Shown piece by piece: positions 12,640 to 23,899 of a DNA stretch of 64,000 nucleotides (within the stretch, counting starts at the first letter, position 1; each line of letters starts with the position of its first letter). This DNA is from Terfezia claveryi (Eukaryota > Ascomycota > Pezizomycetes > Pezizales > Pezizaceae), in contig WHUX01000081.1 of assembly GCA_015179025.1 (NCBI GenBank), positions 1 to 64,000 of the forward strand, read 5' to 3'. The notes beneath the pieces were generated by a model. The model made no database searches. It saw only the letters and a program-made list of their open reading frames with translations, and was not told the origin of the DNA. Both the position numbers and the translations under genes were made by a program.

Positions 12640-12763
12640 TTCTTTTTTTCTTTTAAAAAAAAAAAAAAAACTCATTACTCCTATTCGGTCCCAGTAAGAA
12701 GACCATGAGGAGCTACCCAGAACTCAGGGTGGATTCAGGACAGGGCAAGTTAATCTGCAGAGG
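12640..12763 (-). mobile_element. Short LINE tail with about 8-bp flanking repeat
   Basis: A T/A-rich stretch is followed by CTCATTACTCCTATTCGGTC and the rest of the family tail on the minus strand. GATCCGGA flanks the insert on both sides (about 12,624-12,631 and 12,764-12,773), which fits a target-site duplication. It interrupts the RT region of the older LINE. Confidence 0.7.
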
Positions 12764-13053
12764 GGGATCCGGAGTAGTGCGGAGCATGCGGGTGGATCGT
12801 CTGGGTGCTGTTAGGCTCTCCTGAATAGAAAGGGAAGCCCCTTGCTATGTCGTTCAGGACAACTCTACCTAGGTCGCAGTCCTTGATAGGTTTCAAAAGC
12901 CGATACCGTCTTATTTCGCAAGTAAGCCAGTACCTATCACTCGGCCGGGCAGTATTAGTGTATAAGACAGGGGTAAAACAGCCTAATTTTGGCCGAGATA
13001 TTCGAATCGTGTATTAGATAGCAAATCTTTTTTTATAGGACAGTAGTATAGTA

Positions 13054-13617
13054 ATGTCGACGTTGACTGGCGCAGCCGGTTTCTTTCAGTCATTACCATC
13101 ACTTGTTCCAATGTCAATTCCGTTGGCACCTTGTGCTGGAACCAAAGCGCAAACAACAAGCCAAAAACCCCGAGCAACACCTGGTTTGCAATTGCAGAAC
13201 TCTGGCAAGCGGAAACAGATTCCACCAATAACAAAGGCGGATTCCGAAGGACCTGATGTGGCACAAGATATTGTACACTTCAATGCCTTGCGTGAGGCTG
13301 GAAAGGATGCAGCGGCTTTGAATGAAGACATCAATCATCCAGGAATTCAAACTGGCAACTACCTCCTGAGTCTGAAGACCAACCCCTCCTCATGGCCAAA
13401 CGGGACCGCATAGGAGTAATGAGTATTTTCTCAAAAAAAAAAGAAAAATGAGGACCAACCCGACCTACCAACAGACACAGAAGATGAAGGTTCGGACCTT
13501 GGGATTTTAGCTGATGAGGAGGAGGCGGATGGAAGTGACGATGAGCAAGGAGATTATATTACTGAAGAAGATGCTGTTCAATATGGTACGATTACGTTTG
13601 GGGAGGAGATCGTGTAA
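13054..13617 (+). pseudogene. Unknown ORF with acidic C-terminus, interrupted
   Basis: An open stretch of 119 codons starts at 13,054. A later stretch very rich in Asp and Glu ends in ITFGEEIV and a stop at 13,617. The two are in different frames and are separated by a 64-bp LINE tail at 13,386-13,449. Flanking sequences (GACAGTA..., ATAAGACAG...) recall pogo-type element ends, so a transposase C-terminus is possible, but no catalytic motif is visible. The family is not recognised. Confidence 0.35.
13386..13449 (+). mobile_element. 64-bp LINE tail with 12-bp TSD
   Basis: Flanked by GAAGACCAACCC (13,374-13,385) and GAGGACCAACCC (13,450-13,461), which differ at one position. The insert carries the family end CGGGACCGCATAGGAGTAAT, then an A-rich run. 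Confidence 0.8.
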
Positions 13618-14846
13618 CTAGATATCAATCATGCCACTGTCGGCATCGTTCCGGATTTTTTTTTTTTATTCCCGGAAATTCCTTTTTAAGACAGTATCTC
13701 GTATTTAAGCTAGTATCGTATATAAAACAGTAAATTTAAGGCCCCTCCGACCTACCGGTAGTCTGGTTGGCACAAGCCCCTCGGTAGAGGCCTCCGACCG
13801 CCTGGTTGTAAATAAGACAGCATTGTTACTCGCGAATTAATACGGTAGCTCACCCCCATCTGGGCCTGGTGCAGAGCTGTTTGACGTTCTGCTGAGGGCC
13901 TTATTGAATGTGGTAATCCGTGCCAGCTGACGAGGAAAGGCAAGATGCCTTAGAATGTTGTTGACGGAATCGTTGAAACGGCTTTGGAGTGTGGGCAAAC
14001 GGTTATGGGATTGGAATGTGGCAGATGTTCTTTTGCACGGTGTATGGGCACATAAGGCCCGCTCTATCCTTCTTCTTCTCTGAACAATCGTGCGGGTTGA
14101 ATAGGATCAATACAAGAAACTTTCTACCACAATCAGAGCATTGTGTGATTATTTCTTCTGGCCTTGTATATTCTGTCTAGCTGTGCGTCATCAGTGTCCC
14201 GGCACGGTAGGGGGATTCCACAAATCCTGCTGGTTGTTACGGCTAACTGAGGCAAACCTCTATAATAGCATAACGTCGACCGGGAGGTACTATGCTATTA
14301 GAGGAGTTATGCATTTATAGAGGTTTTCCTTGGCATCACGTGAATATGGTGGTATAATGTCCAAATCTAGCTACATATCAGCCCTGCACTGCCCAGCTAC
14401 CTCCACTACCTCGACTACCATCGCTAGATTGAAATTAAGTTGTGATTGGAGTTTGCCGTTGGGGTTTCCGAAGCCGCAAAGTAGCCAAGCGGCGCTCAAG
14501 ATTGTGGGGATTTTGCTGAGCATTCCCGGATCCCATTGTTGTTGGATATAGAGCTTGACTACCGCATCAACCTCTCGACAGCAGAGCGATGTTGTTCTAT
14601 CAGGCTAGGATCGATCGCCATTGAACTGATAGATGTATCCATTGTAGATGTAGAGATCAAAGCACAAATCTCCACACTGCAAATTTTCATAAGTTGAGTC
14701 CGCCCCCATGCCAATATTGGAGATATGCAGGGTATGTATATTGTTAGCACTTGGCAGGATTGGGACCGGTAAAATGCTATGCATGCTATTATAGAGTTAT
14801 GCTACTGTATTTTCGCCATAGTCCCAAACTCGGGCCGGCTGCCTCT

Positions 14847-15361
14847 ACTGGTGAATAAGACTCCTTGTCTGTATCTGAATCATAACTCTAGAATAAGTCA
14901 AAATTCGAGTCAAGGACGCTAATCTACCCACAACTAAGTAGTAACGCTCCTACCACAAAAAACGAACTGAGGGCAGTTTTTAAAAAAAGGCCTTCGCCCC
15001 CTCTCTCTCTCATCTCACACATATTTTATCTCTAAATAAAATAAATAGCACCCACCTTCCCCGTTCCAATATACCTTTGAATGTTATCAAAATCTAATTA
15101 CATTGATTTTGATTAATATTAAAAGAATATTTGCAAGGGGGAAGGTGGGCTATGCCACCGGTTTTTCCTACACCCCCCCTCAAAAATATATATATATATA
15201 AACGAAGTTTAATATATATATATGTATTTTTTGAGGGGGGGTATGAAAAACGTGCCGCGAGTAAGCTTGCGGCGAATTATATTTTATTAGATATAAATAT
15301 ATTTTTAATGCGAAAGAAAAAGCGAACAGACAGACAAGGAGTCTTATTCACCAGTTTTCCC
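14847..15361. mobile_element. TIR element with stacked internal hairpins
   Basis: The left end reads ACTGGTGAATAAGACTCCTT and the right end is its complement, AAGGAGTCTTATTCACCAGT followed by TTTCCC. Inside are further palindromes: CCCACCTTCCCC with GGGGAAGGTGGG, a CCCCCCCTCAAAAATATATA arm with its complement near 15,222-15,241, and GCCGCGAGTAAGCTTGCGGC. A shorter relative is at 30,539-30,693. No ORF of note. Confidence 0.85.
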
Positions 15362-15452
15362 GTATGCTAATAGCAGGTTATGCTATTAATTATATAGTCT
15401 GGCTGCACTACCCCTCGCAGAGGGCTATTATAGAGTATGCTAGTATAGAGGT

Positions 15453-15496
15453 CTATGGGGCCGCATATGAGTAACAAGTATTTAAAAAAAGAAAAA
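15453..15496 (+). mobile_element. 44-bp LINE tail with 11-bp TSD
   Basis: AGTATAGAGGT occurs at 15,442-15,452 and again at 15,497-15,507. Between them lies GGGGCCGCATATGAGTAACA, then AGTATTT and an A-rich end, the last bases of the LINE family 3' end. Confidence 0.85.
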
Positions 15497-15513
15497 AGTA
15501 TAGAGGTTTGCCT

Positions 15514-15979
15514 GTAGGTAGTGCTCCGGAAAGCTTCCCTTTGTCCTGGTCCGAGGTAAGAATCGTGCCATCCGAGTGGGTGATGTTTCCCATAGTTGGG
15601 TTGCACTTAAAGGGGCCCTTAGCTAAGAACTTGCTCCAGCATGTCCTCTTCTTTCACCTTAAAAGCTTCTTGAGGCCCGGTTAGTCTGTTGTAAACGCGA
15701 GGTCAAGCAGGCTCTCCCTCTCAGACCGGCGGAAGGAGGTCGCTTGGAAATGAACCCTCTTAAGCCGTGTCTCTCACTGGTGAATGGGCAGGTCATTACT
15801 ATAGATATAGATAATTCACCAAACCTTTTTCTACATACATATTTTGCATGGTAACGGCGCCTTTGCTTGTGAAAATTACTAGTGAGTTCGCCAGACTTTT
15901 TGATCATAAACAACTTTTCTCGTGCCAAGCCTCACTAGTTCAGTGCTATGCCAGATATGAGTAGTTACAACTTAGTCTC
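15514..15979. other. Unassigned sequence between nest and unit B
   Basis: Several minus-strand open stretches of 60-90 codons, none with a recognisable motif. I see no supported gene here. Confidence 0.5.
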
Positions 15980-16123
15980 GTGCTCATGTCATGCATATGC
16001 TTACTGATTGAAGTGATTATTGATTCGACAGATGACAAATAATCCCGGGCGTTAATCCCTGTGTATCACCTTCTCTCTGGCTTCAAACCACTCTAAGGTC
16101 AATGCAAATCTGGATACCCCCGT

Positions 16124-18392
16124 TCATGAAGTCGACAAATATTTGAAGTTCTCGTCAGAGTGGAGACCAAATGGCTTTCCTTGAGTAATTCCCCTCAACA
16201 GCTCAGTGCGGAAGGGGCCGCCGATGAGATCGAGCCTGGCAGGAACAAATTGCTGACCTTTACGTGGCGCTGGTACCCTTCGTGACACACCTACCTGAAG
16301 GGACGTGAATTTATCGCTGGAAATTTCTTCATCGGCGTTCTTGCCCTACACGTAAAACATCATCAGCCAAAGGCCTTCCTAATGAACATTGGAAGGTTTT
16401 TCAGTACATACCCCAAATGAGTAGCACTTCCACTGCAGGGATTCCGCCAACTTTTGCTCGATGTTGTCACTGAGGTCCTGTCCAAGGCCGCTCAGCTTCC
16501 CCTGTTCGTAGAGCTCTCTCAGCTTTGGAGAAATCAAGGTTGAAGTTGTAGCCGTGTGGTGTTCAGCACCGGCTTTCTGACAGCTCGCGCACCCAGTCTC
16601 CAGTGGGCTCACAAAGTTTACGATGGAGGTGACCAATACTTCCTTGTCATCCACTCTCAATGAGATGTCTAGGTAGAAGGGGCCAACTTCATGCCTGGGT
16701 ATATCAGGTGTGTTAGTGAGACCCAGTGAATCAACCATGTACACCCGAGAGCCATAGCTTACGTTTCATATTTAGCAGTAACTACGTATTCACCCACGTT
16801 AAAGACAGGGTGCTCGTCAGGGACGTCGTAATATAGATTAGTTACTCTCGCAAGTAAGCTCTCTCGGTCCGTGATAAGAGCCAAGTCCGGGTACGTGTAT
16901 CCCATTTTTGGGGGGTAGCGGCAGCGCTCAGATGTCCAGAACTCGCTGCGGCTATATCGGAAGGGGAAGAGTTCTTTGATATCGATCTCATTGTCCATCC
17001 ATGCATTGTTGTTGGCTGCTTGCCACATAGCGCCAATCCGGTCGACATTACTGTTGGAATAAATTAGCATTTAAGGTACTGGGGCGCTCGAGAGATATAT
17101 AGTGTATAGGCAAAGAAAAAACACTGATACTCACTCACCAATGAAAAAGGAAGAAGATAGGGTCAAAGGCTGCCGCTAGGACATTTGACATATTACCATT
17201 CTTCGTGCTTTGACCACCAGTGTTAAGATGGACACTCCCATGAACGGCATTCAAATTGTGTTTTGCGGTGTCCCCGGAGGTTCCCTCACCTATGGTGAAA
17301 CCACCATAGGAATAGTTGTGGGTCATGAGGTCAATCAGATTCCTGCGCCAATTGATAGTCTCTCTTTGGAAAAAGCTCTTGAGACTGTTGATGTCGGATT
17401 TGCCTGTTCTCCAGGCCTGGACGTTCTCAGGGTCATTTGGATTATAGGCCGGTGCGTGTCGTACAGTTCGGATTTGAATGCTCATCTTCACGTTTAACTT
17501 TAGTTAGCACCATGAGCTCCCAACAGTTGTGGGGATAGGAACAAAATCAGAGAAAGGGGAATACTCACTGGAATGCCGCCCACGTCTGGGAGTCCACTAT
17601 GTCCTCCTGGAAAACAATATGCATACCATGGGTTCTTGTTATGCGAAAGGGTGCTAGCCTCTGGGACAGAACATTGGAACACTTCTTCTAGTGCAAGGTT
17701 GGGGAGGCAGCAATAGTCCCTGCCGTTCACATGATTGTTTGGGCGGCGGAGGGCAAAGTCCCAGTAAGGAAGACGCCAGGTCTCAGCAGCCGTTTCCCAC
17801 TTGTTCAACTCGCCCGGGTCCGTGACATTGCTGAGCAGATATTCTGGATCATTCGGGTCAATGAGTTGCAGGATAATGTCGCGCAATGCTTGCTATTTAA
17901 ACAAGTTGTTGGGTTCCATCAGCATGGCTCAAGGACAACATTAATCCATATTGCCCGACTCCATGCAGCCATAAGGATCATGCCACAAACCTCAATGCAA
18001 AGAACATAGACACGGTGCCAGGTGAAAAACAATGGGCCGAAATGGTAGCAATAGTACCCAGGGCTTCCCGGGTCGATAGTGGCGGGTGGGCCCCCGACAG
18101 GAGGCCAGGTTGTATTCATAGGGATACCATGGATACCTAGACATGAATTATTGCTACTCAGTTAGAAAACGAATTGCAATACAGAAATCAAGAATTAGAC
18201 CACACCTGCGATTTGATAATACGACAAAACGTCATTCTTGGGTCTCTCGGACATGATTTGCAACGCCTTTATGAACAAGATGAGTTGTTTGGGATCATTC
18301 TTAAAGTCATCGATTTCCTTGCGCGGACAGATGCCGCCAGTCTTGATACCCTGAATTAGGTAGACAGAGTCTGGGCCACGCTTGGGTGCCAT
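16124..18392 (-). CDS. Tyrosinase (copy B), seven exons
   Basis: Paralogue of copies A and C with the same exon plan: 18392-18206, 18136-17991, 17892-17569, 17485-17139, 17050-16763, 16694-16412 and 16345-16124. The total is 1,797 nt, 598 residues. Copper A motifs are AGIHGIP, YYCYHF and TWHRVY; WRLPYWDFA follows. Copper B motifs are VHGSVHLNTGG and, across intron 4, LFHCNVDR. CASC lies in the C-terminal part. Exon 7 is longer than in A or C by 9 and 13 codons. Intron 3 differs: where A and C have a TAG acceptor before the SIQTRTVRH stretch, this copy has GAAG, so the acceptor is either that AAG or the AAAG 12 bases upstream (GTTAAACGTGAAGATGAGC stays open). Both choices keep the frame. No signal peptide. 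Confidence 0.92.
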
Positions 18393-19764
18393 CGTGCTTG
18401 TTACCCACGTGGGTCTGAAGTTCTTGCGATAGGAGAGATGCGGTTATAGTGAGTTGGTTCTCTCGCGGTTTGTTGCCTTAGTACGGGGTGAAGGTTGAGT
18501 TTTATAGACTTAGATAAAAGTATTAGTTACACTCCTTCTCTTACCACCGACCTGGAAAGTCTCCTTATTGGTAGCCTGATGGATATCCTTTCTGCGCCTT
18601 CGGGGCCGCCAGACGGAATTGCTAAGGGACAACCGATGCATGTGTGCAGAGCTGGCAATATGTCTCAGTGGCCTAGGTGTAAGCACTATTAGTACTGGAG
18701 GGTGGGAACCTCAAAAGCTGATCTTTGTCTTCAGTAATGGGACCCAATTGGAAAACTAGCATGGTCGTCTGCCTTGAGCTCGCTATCCCGCCCACATGCA
18801 CTATCAGCTGCGTTTCCCCCCCCCCCCCCCCCTTTCCGGACTTTTCGTCTCAAGCAAACGCGTACCCTGCGGTCTCAGCTGTAAGCTTTCTGCTATCCTC
18901 GACTGCTGACCCCACTGCAGTGTGTTGCTGGATATGACGTTTATCAAACTTGGAAGGCGTATCGCATACCCACTCAGCGTGATGTATGGGTAGGACTGAA
19001 CAGCCTCAATTAGGAATTGTTGGTGATATACATCGTGTAAGAGCGTGGGGGTTTTACAAACTAGCACCCTGCTGATTTTTGTCAATTGATATTGCGAATG
19101 TAATCTAACCTAACTTCCATGGTCTCGAGTGAATCTGTAATAAGTTGCCAACTACACTTGTTGAGCGTGAATATCTCTCTTACCCATGCTATCAGGATCC
19201 CCGGCTGCTGCATATGTAAGACAGACTGACCCCACAACCACCTAGGTACTTAGGCTCTAACCAGGATGCTTGCCTACTTACCGTAGATCCTCAGATCTAC
19301 ATAGTCTGGTTGCATGACCCCTCCGTAGACTACAGATCTGCAGACGCTCCCTGTACATACAGTACTGTGGCTCTCCTGCGAGGGGTAATGCAACCAGACT
19401 AGGGCTCTCTACCGGTAATGACAGTAACTACATCCAGCGACCCGACTGGCTAATGCACCTGCAATGTTTGTGCTTAAAGACTGACAGATGTCGCTTGACG
19501 TCGATGTCTGGATATCTTTGGAGGCTCTTGGCATTGTTTGTCCACAATAAATATCTGAAGACGGTTAGGCTCTGCATATACAAACATTTTGAACAATATA
19601 TCATGACTGCTCCTTCCTCTCATATGTTAATGGAGCTTGATATAGAGGTGACTGTGATCATTGTAATTGGAGGAGGTCCAAGTGCCCTAGCAGGGTTGTG
19701 AGATATCTACATTGTTAAACGGGAGTCTTGTGCCGTTAAGTTAGTGGAGGTTGTAAAACCTGTA
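18393..19764. other. Upstream and decayed block of unit B
   Basis: The first 300 bases parallel the tyrosinase upstream regions of A and C. A C-run sits at about 18,817-18,832. Near 19,620-19,700 an open plus-strand stretch ends in VIIVIGGGPSALAGL and a stop, recalling a dinucleotide-binding N-terminus; the other units show this stretch interrupted. Two copies of the TAGTCTGGTTGCA-type motif occur at 19,301-19,333 and 19,371-19,420. No intact gene. Confidence 0.55.
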
Positions 19765-20423
19765 CAGTCACAACTTGCTAAACCGGAACGCCTTTAACCG
19801 GAAAACTTGACTATTACGGACGGGCTTTGGCGATTTTGGAACTACAGCGCAAAATTTTATTGGCTATACCGGACAAATAGTAAACCGAACCGGACAAGCA
19901 ATCTCAAGAATAAAGAAATATATACATAGAAAATTAATTAGCAGAACCGGACGGGGTACCTGAGGGAGAGGAAGTTGGAACCCAGATGTCCTTAAGTGAT
20001 GCTTGAACCTTATGCTTCTGCTGATAATATTTAAGTCCTTCTTGTGCCTGACTGATAGTATCAACCAAGTCTTGGATGGAGAGTTGAGTTGGAGTGTGCG
20101 GAAAAGCAAGAGCATAAACATACATGCTTTGGAAAAAGAGGTTGACAGATCTCATATTTCTTTCTCAGAGAGAAAGCCCGCTTATTGCCCATCCTATAAT
20201 ATTATTAGCGACCTCCTAACACTGTCAGAACATTATAGATCTTACTTATTATTGTAGCGAGACTGGAAATATGTCTAGGTATGAGTCATGACTTCCGATA
20301 TGCTTCTTTCCTTTGATTTGAGATTTTACTGCGCCGCCCGCAAAATTTTGTTATACCGGACGCTAGTCTAAACCGGACAGGATCCTGGGGATTTATGCAG
20401 TCCGGTTTAGCAAGTTGTGACTG
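19765..20423. mobile_element. 659-bp Tc1/pogo-like TIR element, private to B
   Basis: Perfect 23-bp terminal inverted repeats, CAGTCACAACTTGCTAAACC plus GGA, lie at 19,765-19,787 and 20,401-20,423, with TA target duplications outside (19,763-19,764 and 20,424-20,425). Unit A at about 7,550 reads CCTGTATACCC without an insert, giving a clean empty site. An internal minus-strand stretch (FPHTPTQLSIQDLVDTI) looks like the C-terminal part of a pogo-type transposase. The catalytic part is missing, so the element is non-autonomous. Confidence 0.92.
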
Positions 20424-20479
20424 TATACCCCGCCTTCATTTATTACTGATACTATGCCCAAAAGAGCTAAGCGATTAAC

Positions 20480-20560
20480 CCGGATGAATTCAGGACAAGG
20501 CAAGTTAATCCAGCGGATATGTACAGCAAGGTAAACTCGAGTGCTAATAGACAAAAGCAA
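20480..20560 (-). mobile_element. LINE-tail block shared by all three units
   Basis: GGACAAGGCAAGTTAATC followed by CAGCGGATATGTACAGCAAG matches the block at 29,239-29,310 in unit C and a more decayed version at about 7,760-7,820 in A. Because it is in all three units it was inserted before the duplications. Confidence 0.65.
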
Positions 20561-21110
20561 AGACGGAAGAAGCAAAGTGACGCAGTGGCTCAAGTGCCAA
20601 ACTACAAAGCAAAATGACGTAAAAAAAATAAAAAAAAAACGCGAGCAAGATTCAAGAAATTAGACTTGAGTGTCATTGGCAAATTCGGCAAATTCGGCAA
20701 AATCGTGGACAAAGATAGAAGTGCAGGTCGTAGAAAATATGAGCATGAGAATCATTCGATATAAAAATGTGAATCCCTCGGTTTCCATACAAAGCAGGAA
20801 CTAAGAATGCATTTGATAATGGTAAACGTCACCATATGTCCTTTCCCTCTGTACTAGTACTTAGTCTGGTTGGCACTACTCTGCTGGGAATCTTACCGAT
20901 AGGGACTAGAGACGGGAGGGGTCGTGCCGGACTAGGGCTCCCCTGACAGATACTAATACCGTACGGAGTGTAGAGACTCGAGTTAGTGTATTCAGCAGCG
21001 CTAACACCATACATATGCGTCGGTCACGTAGATCGTAAGTCAGGGCTGACTTGAAACATATCAATTTGAGCACGAATAAAGTTCAGTACGAAGAGTAGAA
21101 ACAATGGAAT

Positions 21111-21440
21111 CTACAGTAAGCCTTCTGCCGGCTCTTCAGGTAATGTATGACAGTCATCAATATCGCTACTAGTACTCGTACCAACTTTGAAATCCTTTGC
21201 TGCAGAGCTTTTAGTCTGTAGGTACTGTAGCTCATGATATCGTCTTCCATCCAAGGAAGAGTAACTTAAAGGTCCTAGAATGCCTTCTGAATCATAGCTT
21301 CTTTTGTCTTTGCAAAATTGAGACCATGCACAGTTGTGTCATGATCCGCCGGTCTTCCAACTGACCAGACAAGACCGGGATTCTCCTGTGTAACTATAGT
21401 AGCTGCCTCAATTTGATTTGGAGGCCAGTATTCCTTAGTG
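21111..21440 (-). pseudogene. Conserved ORF block, copy B
   Basis: Best preserved end of the block: the minus strand reads SYDSEGILGP, then SSLDGRRYHELQYLQTK, then SDIDDCHTLPEEPAEGLL and a stop at 21,111. An overlapping frame upstream has VGRPADHDTT and EAMIQKAF. Function not recognised. Conservation of the end between A and B suggests it was coding when the units duplicated. Confidence 0.35.
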
Positions 21441-21649
21441 ATATTACACATGATCCACCACCGCTGCCTGGACTTCTGCAGCTATATTCACCGACAGCGC
21501 TTGTAGAAGCTCCTTGAAGGCATTATGGACCTACATTCCCATCTCCGACGTTCACATAACAATGAGCCCAGGCATTTCTCATTAAACCATTAAATCTGCA
21601 TATGCAGTTCACATTGAATTGCGCTACCAAATAACTTGAGTGGATAAAG

Positions 21650-22847
21650 AATGTGCACCCAGCCTTGTTTACCCCACCAAGAAACAAATTGGTCTGGGTA
21701 CTATAATAATACCCAGCCGCCGGATGGCATGCTTATTTCGAGAGTCAGAAAATATGGATTCGTACCAGACTACCTACAGTAGAAGATGGGTACCGCTGCC
21801 GCGGTAATAATTCGTAGTCTGATTGGCACGTAATTCGAAATTAAGAACCCCCCTGAATAGGTTTAGTGTTTATGCATGTGTTCGAGGCTAGTTAGGATCT
21901 ACGACATCGCCTTGTAATGAAAATCATTCTGTCAACGTATTTCAGTGCCATCCGGTCCCATCTACATGCGTAGTGCGTTCCCGGGGGATAGCTCTTCCGG
22001 CTATTTTTCTGAGGTTGGGGCGCCATTGTAGTAACTCTCTCCCAGCGGCCCTCCATCTCTTAAACAGAACTCTAATTTCCTCTAATCTTCTGTTTCTGAA
22101 TCTATCTCTTCCTCACTTTGGTTGCAATTGCAGTGTTGGGCATCTTGGCACTTATGGCCCATAAAGAGGCCGGTTGGGGGGAGGGGTGATGTAAGTAGGT
22201 TTGGGTAATGGACCAGGGCATAATCTAGCCATTTCTGTGATACTTACGTTGGTAGATCTACTGCACTGGGACATTGTTGTAACCGTGAGACTCGAGTTAT
22301 TCGGCTAGCGTAATTTCAATGTGAGCTGCATAGCAAGAGTGTTTCTGTTTTTTCTGTTGAGGTTAACTTCACTTATGGAGGGTGTTCTGCCAACCAGACT
22401 AGAACTTCACCAGAAGGATGCGATCTGCCTCTCTCCAACAGGTTTACATTTGAGCATACACCAGGATTTGCCATACAAATATATCTTGGCGCGCTACCGG
22501 GTATGCAGCCCACATTGAAATTACAACTGTTGTAGCTGCATCAACTTTATCTATTTTTCCACTGTGGCATATGTCCACACTAAGCTTTTGAATGCAAATG
22601 CCCTCGCATGTGCAGTCCTTTTCCCCGCTTTAACCTTTGCTGGAATTTAACTCAATTGGGACTATTAAGTATCCTACAAGAAATCTAATTTCATGTTCTC
22701 ACAGTCGGCAATGTCTCGTCACAATTCCCAGCCCCTAGAAAACGGATCAGGGTATTGACTGGCAAAATTTATTGTGAATATATAATTGCAGATTGTCCAT
22801 GATAGGAGATATTCTTCTACCAGATACATACCTACTTGTTTTGTACA
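21650..22847. other. Unit B intergenic sequence shared with C
   Basis: Tracks unit C from about 30,700 to 32,070 with many substitutions (for example GATGGCATGCTTATTTCGAG here and its counterpart at 30,796). No gene is supported. Copies of the TAGTCTGATTGGCAC-type motif are at 21,813-21,832 and 22,386-22,403. Confidence 0.5.
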
Positions 22848-23064
22848 GCCTGCCATATATTCAATATTTGTCCCTTCCGAGCTTGATTTTCATCCTGTGA
22901 TATATCCAATATTCACTCTTCCTAGCTTGGTCTACAGCCTGTGATATATCCACCTTCCTCAGCTTGATATTCAGCCTGCAATATATGCAATATTCGCCTC
23001 TTTCCTAGCAGGGTGTTCAAACCGCCCTATACACAATATCAGCCCGTTCCCCAGCTTGACGTGC
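22848..23064. repeat. Degenerate tandem repeat, about 45-bp unit, 5 copies
   Basis: Successive units start with CAGCCTG or similar, continue (T/A)ATATATNCAATATT and end CCTAGCTTG or CCGAGCTTG. The units vary between about 37 and 46 bases. Unit C lacks the array at the equivalent place. Confidence 0.7.
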
Positions 23065-23276
23065 AACCACCTAGCCACATGGCCGCTATAATTTTTCATA
23101 TCCACCACACCCATGTTTACCCTGAACTCCCTAATACGGAAGTCCTTGTTTCCCCTTTTTACATTTATCTATCAGTATGATGTTAGTCCATTATATATAT
23201 CCTCTCATTTTGCTACCTTTTGTAAATTAATCAAGCCTTCATAATAAGGTTTATATACTTTGCGATAAGCCTACTT

Positions 23277-23534
23277 ATGTCTATACCCACTGCTATTCCT
23301 GATGAGATCCAGACTGTGTTCCTTACATGGGCGCAGTCCCACCAGAATCGCACTCGGTTTGCGAATAAGTGGTATGACGAGTATCTCGCCTTCTTATCCT
23401 TTACTCTAGTCGCATTATATATTGGGTTATTATTTTATTTTTTTGCCTGTCGCATTCTATTTATTTCTTTTTGGTTTTTTTTTATATTTGATTTTTTTTG
23501 TATAATATTTTTGGTTTGTTTGCTGGTGTGGTGA
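23277..23534 (+). CDS. Hypothetical ORF, soluble head then hydrophobic tail
   Basis: An 85-codon ORF beginning MSIPTAIPDEIQTVFLTWAQ with a charged first half of about 40 residues, then an extremely hydrophobic Phe/Leu/Ile tail encoded by the T-rich tract that ends units A and B. The first half looks protein-like; the tail may simply be the T-rich DNA read through. No family recognised and no equivalent start in unit A. Confidence 0.2.
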   Translation: MSIPTAIPDEIQTVFLTWAQSHQNRTRFANKWYDEYLAFLSFTLVALYIGLLFYFFACRILFISFWFFFIFDFFCIIFLVCLLVW

Positions 23535-23899
23535 TAATTTCACTCGTATTTTGGTTTGTTTATTTGTTGGGTGGTCATTTGTTGATGAGAAAACATTTCG
23601 TGCATGCATTGGTTGTGTAGGTACATATTAGTGGGCCACATTGCGTTAGGTAACTATGTATGTAAGAAGTATGTAGGGTCAGTTCAGAAGGAAACTAAGT
23701 ACAACCGGTCACGTCTTGCATATTACTGATTGAAGTAATGATTGATTTGACAGATGACAAATAATCCCGGCCACATTAATTTCTGCCATAAATTCCAAAT
23801 CCGTGTGTATCACCTTCGCTCTCGTTTCCAAAGCACCATACCCTCGCCAAAAGGTTTCCGAACACAGAAAAGCTCAATGCAAATCATTCATGAAGTCGG

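Larger units (their letters stand above)
10107..12960 (-). mobile_element. Tad-like LINE remnant with nested insertions
   Basis: Reading on the minus strand, a non-LTR element runs from a reverse-transcriptase part near 12,600 to an RNase H part and a 3' tail ending in the T-rich stretch near 10,110. The RT active site YVDD is at 12,585-12,596 (reading SIRIFSYVDDI). A downstream linker reads KLDDLSRSWAVRALRTGDPE. RNase H starts at CFTDGTGKG near 11,390. It is broken by stops and by at least three later LINE-tail insertions (about 11,635-11,990, 11,243-11,327 and 12,640-12,763). The repeated 3'-end sequence (GGCAAGTTAATCTGCC and AATAGGAGTAACAAGTATTT on the appropriate strands) defines the family found at many other places in the window. 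Confidence 0.8.
14250..15513. mobile_element. DNA element with AGGCAAACCTCTATA ends, nested
   Basis: AGGCAAACCTCTATA at 14,250-14,264 is the reverse complement of TATAGAGGTTTGCCT at 15,499-15,513. Subterminal copies of CTCTATAATAGCAT and its complement recur near 14,300, 14,780 and 15,420. No transposase is visible. A second inverted-repeat element (14,847-15,361) and a 44-bp LINE tail (15,453-15,496) are inserted in it. Confidence 0.65.
15980..23650. repeat. Segmental duplication unit B
   Basis: Begins around GCTTACTGATTGAAGTGATT, which matches the start of unit C near 23,725. It contains a tyrosinase gene (16,124-18,392), the decayed intergenic block, a private 659-bp TIR element, the conserved ORF block (21,111-21,440) and a region shared with C up to the GATATTCTTCTACCA motif near 22,808. 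It ends in T-rich sequence like the end of A. Unit C follows within about 100 bases in the same orientation. Confidence 0.8.
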
